Part shown: one piece after another, positions 5,409-5,500 of the stretch
Numbering within the stretch: the stretch's first letter is position 1
Layout of the letters: each line of letters opens with the position of its first letter
Assembly (NCBI GenBank): GCA_016295545.1
Contig: JAEDLA010000113.1
Span: 1 to 5,500, forward strand
Reading direction: 5' to 3'
Origin: Oscillospiraceae bacterium
GTDB taxonomy: Bacteria; Bacillota; Clostridia; Oscillospirales; Ruminococcaceae
Length of the DNA stretch: 5,500 nucleotides
Position numbers and translations under genes: made by a program
Notes under the pieces: generated by a model
The model's database searches: none
The model's input: the letters and a program-made list of their open reading frames with translations, nothing else
Told to the model about the DNA's origin: nothing

Positions 5409-5500
5409 CAAATTTCACTTTGTAGGGGTAACCACAGCTATAAAATCAACATCTCCCTCGAATCATAAATAGAATCATCAGAAACACATCCACAGCGGAT

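Noticed and set aside
5438..5500. Open minus-strand frame of 20 codons running off the right edge and ending in TAG
   Set aside because: It is too short to identify and another minus frame is open over a similar length. It may be the end of a gene outside the window, but nothing supports that. The rest of 5409-5500 shows only a weak ACAAA/TTTGT hairpin without a T-tract.

Overview
The window looks like chromosomal DNA from a low-to-moderate-GC Firmicute, most likely a Clostridia member of the Ruminococcus/Oscillospiraceae kind. This rests on consensus sigma-A-type promoters, strong GGAGG-type ribosome binding sites, a class I tetrahydrofolate (THF) riboswitch, and a folate operon carrying a FolB-FolK fusion and an HD-domain protein. 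The lineage call is inference, because no phylogenetic marker is present.

The core is a compact minus-strand folate operon read from about 4850 down to 1082. A near-consensus extended -10 promoter (4853-4881) starts a leader of roughly 290 nt. The leader contains a THF riboswitch aptamer (4649-4758) followed by a terminator-like hairpin (4582-4630), then a GGAGG site and folC (dihydrofolate/folylpolyglutamate synthase). After folC come an HD-domain phosphohydrolase (3-base gap), folP (dihydropteroate synthase, 17-base gap) and a bifunctional folB-folK fusion (4-base overlap in the longest reading). Together they cover dihydroneopterin to hydroxymethyl-dihydropterin (FolB), its pyrophosphorylation (FolK), condensation with p-aminobenzoate (FolP), and glutamylation (FolC). 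The HD protein sits where a pterin phosphate hydrolase would be wanted. The GTP cyclohydrolase folE, dihydrofolate reductase and p-aminobenzoate genes are not in the window. The expected logic is feedback: reduced folate binds the leader RNA and shuts the operon off.

Downstream on the same strand, after 158 bases with its own promoter, lies a separately transcribed alpha/beta hydrolase (51-923) of unknown substrate. It has no evident tie to folate.

On the right, 4882-5102 is noncoding apart from an imperfect inverted repeat. A divergent, markedly AT-rich plus-strand ORF (5103-5408) encodes a 101-residue protein I do not recognise. The last 92 bases hold no supportable gene. A 16-base exact direct repeat occurs once just after the hydrolase stop codon and once between the folC terminator and its ribosome binding site, suggesting a dispersed intergenic element.
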